From assembly GCA_965178125.1 (NCBI GenBank), contig OZ237735.1, forward strand, positions 1,612,001 to 1,676,000: 64,000 bases of DNA. Direction: 5' to 3'. The notes below the pieces were generated by a model, which ran no database searches, was not told the DNA's origin, and saw nothing but the letters and a program-made list of their open reading frames with translations. Origin of the DNA: Bilabrum cf. latius (lineage: Eukaryota; Bigyra: Bicosoecida; Bigyra; Bicosoecida). The position numbers were made by a program, and so were the translations under genes. Every line of letters begins with the position of its first letter. Within the stretch, counting starts at the first letter, position 1. This document shows positions 59,910 through 64,000 of the stretch, piece by piece.

Positions 59910-61895
59910 ATGGAAGGCCCAAAATGGGATACTTTTTGCTAGTTTGGGGTGGATCGATGGAAAACTAGTGCAGGCTTTCAGCAATGCGGAATTAGGCAGG
60001 AAACGGTCGCCCTGTCCGCCAGGGCCTCGGCATGGCTTCGCAGCAGCGGTTCTGTCGTGCTTCCGGAGCTTCCCAACAAGGACAAGGCGGCCCTCACCGA
60101 TCCCAGGTTCGAAGAAACGGAGGAAACAAGCAGCGACGAGAGCGAGACAGGTGAAACGATCCAAGAGAGCCGTGTCATATCGCTGGCGGAGGACGAGGCA
60201 AGGATTGAGGCAGCCATGAAGCGCCTAGGCTGCGACGCAGGCAGCGACCCCGGAGTGGTCCCTCGGTTGCCATGGACAGCACCAACCGACGCCATTTGGG
60301 CGACTCGGCACGAACTTCAATGCAGGAGCGTAGGAGAGGTATGGAACTTGCTTGCATGCAGCGAGGTCCTTAGCTTTGACCTGGGCAAAGCAAGAGAACT
60401 CATTCGCTAGAATCAACCAAAAGAGGATACAAAGGACGTAAGATGTGGATCTGAGGCTGCTGGGAGCGCCACTAAGGCAGCTGCAGAGGGGAGTACAGCG
60501 GAGGGGGCAGTGACGGAGCTGAGCACCGTAACGCTCGCTCTCCGACCGTACGTGCCGCAGCTGCGCGACAGTCCGCACATGGTCTTCAGGATATTTGCTT
60601 CCACAAAGTGCGGGTCATGTGCTGATCTCAGCCCGCACATCCTTGCGATCGTCAGACGTCACCCGGCCCAGTTTGGCGCCACCTTTGACCGACCGCATGG
60701 TTCACCGATGCCCCCTCCAAAGCACATCGCCGCCAGGGCGATGCAAATCGAGGAAGCGCTCGGCATTGATGCAACGAATAGCAGCGTCGAAGCTACAGCT
60801 GCTGTGCCGAGAGTCGACGGCGCCGGCGCGCCTCCAACCAGCCAAGCGACTACAGCTGGCAGTGGCGGTGAAGCAGACTAGGAGCCCGATGGCATCACGC
60901 TCGCCGAGTGCCTGCGCGCCGAGGCAGAGTTGCTGATGAGGGCCGTATTTGCCGATGCAAGTGCTAAACAAGATCCATCGCCCGTTGGTTCGTCACATGC
61001 AGCAGCACCAGCAGAAGCACCGGCAGCTGGAGCAGCAGGGGCGGGGGAAGGAGCGGGGGCAGGGGCTGGCATGACCACGCCAATGCCATCTTCAAAGGTG
61101 CAGCAATCGGCAGCCAGATCCATCCTGAGGCATGGGCGGTTCGCCCTCGACGTGTTCTGGGACTGGGACGGCGTCGTGCCTACCGAGGCAACAGAATTTG
61201 ATTCCGAGTTGGAACACGGCGCCTAGACATCTGTCTCCTCCCCGTCGCGCGGCGGGAAGCGAAGAGAGCAGGCGATGGCCCTGGAGGAGGTGCTCGCCCG
61301 TCCCCAGGCGGAGTACGGCCGCAGCCGCGGCGCGGCCCGCGGCAGGCTCGTGCTGCTGGACGTGTCTCCCTGGTGGGAAGGCGTGACGGAGACGCCGTGC
61401 ACGACCTATCGCGAGCTCATGGACCTCGAGCAAGTGGCTGCTGGTGGTGGCACCACCGCCGACTATCACACGGCCCCAGGCATCCCTGTGGTGAGGCTGA
61501 CCCTCCCCACCCCCTCACCACCTGCCTACCCCCCCGCTGGATCCCAGGCGGGCCCTCGCTAGGCAGGAGCAGGAGAAGTAGAGGGCAAGCAGGTGTCGGA
61601 GGGGGGCCAAGGAAAGGTGTCTGCCGATGGCTCGACCTTCGTGCCGGCGGTGAGAGCTCGACCCGCGGCGAGCCACGCCGTGCCTCTAGAGGTAGCCACT
61701 CTGCTTGAGGGCGGGCGAGTGGACGGCATGCTTGCGACAGTTGGGGGGGCGTTGGATGGAGAGAGGGGTGACAAGAGCTTCGGTAGCGACCCAAGGGAGA
61801 GGCTCGCGCAAGGAGGCATGCCTGACTTAGTGTCTTTGCTGGAAGGAGCCTTGGCACGACAGCGACTGGAAGACAGCGAAGATGCTTGTGGTTGA
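59910..61895 (+). CDS. CDC123 (eIF2 assembly factor, ATP-grasp fold)
   Basis: A 661-residue intronless frame with five TAG codons (59940, 60408, 60879, 61224, 61560) and a TGA stop. The start ATG 59910 is ten codons before the conserved C-Q-F of CDC123, in which the Gln is encoded by TAG. Then come SGSVVLPELP, an acidic Ser segment, RLPWTAPTDAIWATRHELQC (human has KLNWSAPRDAYWIAMNSSLK), PYVPQLRDSPHMVFRIFAST, HILAIVRRHP, FALDVFWDWDG and LVLLDVSPWWEGVTETPCTT followed by YRELMDLE. CDC123 binds eIF2-gamma and drives assembly of the eIF2 heterotrimer, thereby promoting translation initiation and cell-cycle entry. Ala/Gly-rich insertions, one between WDWDG and the LLDVSPW strand, double its length against the usual ~340 residues. 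It is divergent from the deaminase gene across 127 bp. Confidence 0.9.
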
Positions 61896-62218
61896 TGACA
61901 AGATCCCTGTGGCGTAGCGGCAGGTCCGGTGGCAGTCAAGAGGCCCCTGCGAGCCGGGGATGAATATGGACTACTCGGTATCATACTTGATGTGAAGCCC
62001 CGGTCAAGCCATTGACTTTTCACGCTGCATTTTTAGCTGGAATCTGCCTTTGCCACTGTGCGACCACGCCGGCTCTGGATTGAAATTCTCCTCATCATTC
62101 GAAATATGCTTCTTCAAATTCCGTCGTCGCGCCGCCGTGTTCCAGCGAGCAAGCACAGTTAGGCGCCTGGTCTCTTCGTCAGCAAGGCTGCCAGCTTCAA
62201 CCTTCGGATTAGTTAAGT
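61896..62218. other. intergenic region
   Basis: This lies between CDC123 and the secreted IPT/PA14 gene, both on the plus strand. I see no convincing gene; it presumably holds the CDC123 3' UTR and the promoter of the next gene. Confidence 0.45.
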
Positions 62219-64000
62219 ATGATTATCCTTCTACTGGCTGGATTTCTGCCTGCAGCTGTCGCTGGCCCGGTGACTGTGACCGAGGTCTCTCCGCGCTACG
62301 GCAGTCTTGCTGGCGGACAGTTTGTACAGCTGAATGGCGACAACTTCCCGATCAACTCGTTTGAGGGTCAGACTCTGGTCTTTCTTGGCGAAGAATAGGC
62401 TTGCGAAATCGACTGGTACCACACGACAGCAGACAGAATCGTCTGCCAGACTCATGCTGCAGCGCGCTCGGGCATGGCGGAATTCCCGCTGTCAGCGGCG
62501 GTGTTCACGGACAACGCGTTCTTTTCCCGGTGCATTAATGATCGATGGCCAGAAAGATGCGAGTACCGCTACACGACGGACGAAACGACTCGAATGCTTC
62601 GCAGCTTCGGTACAGGCAGCACAGAAGTGTGGATGGAGACGTCCGATCGCTATGCGAACCAATCAAGGGTACAGGTCACTAGCTCGGCTCATTGGGACAC
62701 AGACGATATTGGTTCTGAAGTGTTTGGTAAGACGGCCGTGTCAGTAAGGATGAGCTCAGAGTCTCGCAGCTTCGGGTGCTCAATCGTGGACTCTGCCGGC
62801 AACGACATCACCCGAGTTGATTCGAGACTCGGCAGGACGCGATTTATTTGCCAACACCGTATCGAGGATGCTGGAATGTACAACATAACCCTAAAACTGC
62901 CGCGGTACGGAGACGCGATCTAGGACCCCGATGCTTTGCGAGTGTCTGCGGCTTCGCCAGTTTCGGAGGGCGCAGATACGACTCCGGTCAAGCTTTACAG
63001 TGTTGCAGCGCATCCTGTTATACATCGAATCAGTGCAAGGGCTAGCTCCCTGGCTGGGGGAGCTGAAATCTCGATCGATGGCGGTGGCTGGTCAGCAGAA
63101 GAGCAGGCAGCGGAAGTACTCGCTGCCGGGCTGCCGTGCACGATTGTTCGCCAGGCAGGCTCTCGAATCACCTGCAGAACCGCTTCATTTCCCGATCTCG
63201 ACTCGAGTTCCAACGGTGCTGCTGGTGGGGCTCCAAGTGAGGCATTCCCGACTCTAGGCGTGTGGTCGCAGGGTCAGGTCGCCGGCGTTGCGCTGGGCGG
63301 CACCTCGGCCGGTGATAATCTTGCAGGAGTGCTGCCAGGGGACGTCCGGCTGTTTGCAGGTGGCCAGGGCGTACTGCAAGAAGTATGGTGGGGCGTTTCC
63401 GGTCCTCCGGGCGGCGACGCCTTCGCTGCCGACAGTGCGTTCGATAGCATGGAAGCAGCGGGTGCACGCCGCAATGCCTCGCTGGAGCCCGTGTTCCCGC
63501 AGGAATGGACCGATGCAGTGGAGTCGGCGCGGCAATCATCGCACGGCTACCAGCTGGCAGTACAGAGGGGCCAGCTGCCTCCAGTTGGACCGCACCCGAA
63601 CGGCTCCGCACAGCTCCCGCCCCGCGAGCCCGATCACGTGGACACGCTGAGATCATTCGAGGCAACGACGAGAGCCCTGTGGGATGAGCATTTCCCTGGA
63701 GTCAGCGATGTGGAGGAAGAATAGTACGGCCTTGGGGACAGCTACTACCAGCGTCTCACCTCGCTGTTCACCCCACCCGTGACGGGCAACTATTCCTTCG
63801 TGCTTGTCTCCGACGATTGGAGCGAGCTGTACATTGCGGGGTGCGCCCAGCCGGGGGTGCTAGGCAGCGATAGGATGGATACATTCAACCTTTCAGCGCC
63901 GGGGCGCCGTGTCGCATGGCTCAGGGGCCGCCTCTCAGACCACATCAACTCCTTCCACCGTGACGGCTCCTTCGAGTCTGCCCCCATCGAGCTGAGTAGA
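62219..64000 (+). CDS. secreted IPT/TIG and PA14 domain protein (fibrocystin-like), 3' truncated
   Basis: An open frame of at least 594 codons that runs off the window, with TAG at 62396, 62921 and 63722. ATG 62219 begins a signal peptide (MIILLLAGFLPAAVAG). An IPT/TIG-type immunoglobulin fold follows: VTEVSPRYGSLAGGQFVQLN, then CEIDWYHTTADRIVCQT. A second Cys-containing region comes next, then HRISARASSLAGGAEISIDG, a further IPT-like segment with LPCTIVRQAGSRITCRT. From about residue 500 a PA14-like domain begins: YYQRLTSLFTPPVTGNYSFV, LVSDDWSELYI. Repeated IPT plus PA14 domains are the layout of fibrocystin (PKHD1) and PKHD1L1-type surface proteins. PA14 domains bind sugars. The 3' part of the gene, including any membrane anchor, is outside the window. 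Confidence 0.7.

Noticed and set aside
1-64000. bacterial or organellar origin of the window
   Set aside because: Spliceosomal-type introns, mitochondrial presequences and eukaryote-only families such as NOL6 and CDC123 exclude it, although HslV and the PhnZ-like gene alone could suggest bacteria.

Overview
The window is a dense eukaryotic (protist-like) nuclear locus, and its genes only make sense under a non-standard genetic code in which TAG is a sense codon, almost certainly glutamine. Genes have short GT-AG introns (51 to about 300 bases), mitochondrial targeting peptides and eukaryote-only families (Rieske precursor, mL41, NOL6/UTP22, CDC123, PP2A B'', auxilin-like J protein). With TAG read as Gln, more than a dozen apparently broken reading frames become single genes. 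I count about 96 in-frame TAG codons. All 20 genes whose 3' end I can see stop at TGA (18) or TAA (2), and none at TAG. The best direct evidence is a polyglutamine tract that alternates CAG and TAG (2890-2943) and a TAG at the conserved Gln of the CDC123 Cys-Gln-Phe motif (59940). I cannot assign the lineage from the sequence alone.

Layout. 565-4932 (-): RMND1/RMD1-type DUF155 membrane protein with a Gln-rich N-terminus. 5168-7606 (+): auxilin-like protein (zinc ribbon, five NPF motifs, WW, J domain). 7814-8539 (+): PhnZ-like HD oxygenase. 8829-11548: mitochondrial cluster of mL41 (-), HslV (+) and Rieske protein (-). 11700-13760 (+): SLC37-type sugar-phosphate transporter. 13871-16099 (+): PH plus WW-like protein. 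16171-18819 (-): PP2A B''/PPP2R3C-TON2 subunit. 19133-21703 (-): secreted GH35 beta-galactosidase with a beta-trefoil lectin domain. 21830-28442 (+): 2,140-residue protein with a TFIIIC TPR-subunit-like C-terminus. 28554-34331 (-): NOL6/UTP22. 34852-36344 (+): mitochondrial PP2C phosphatase. 36466-47094 (-): giant 3.5-kilo-residue protein with ten diverged EF-hand-type modules. 47599-49332 (+): TPR protein. 49531-51528 (+): unrecognised protein. 51761-53839 (+): ankyrin-TPR protein. 54139-57203 (-): FG-GAP membrane protein. 57964-59782 (-): zinc deaminase-like protein. 59910-61895 (+): CDC123. 62219-end (+): secreted IPT/PA14 protein, cut by the window edge.

Genes alternate strands with 70-760 bp between them, giving several short divergent promoters (mL41/HslV 144 bp, Rieske/SLC37 151 bp, beta-galactosidase/TFIIIC-like 126 bp, deaminase/CDC123 127 bp). 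There is no operon-like functional grouping apart from the run of mitochondrial genes at 8.8-11.5 kb. No mobile element, CRISPR array, rRNA or convincing tRNA was found.

The two most unusual items are the TAG=Gln code and the giant ten-module EF-hand-like protein.
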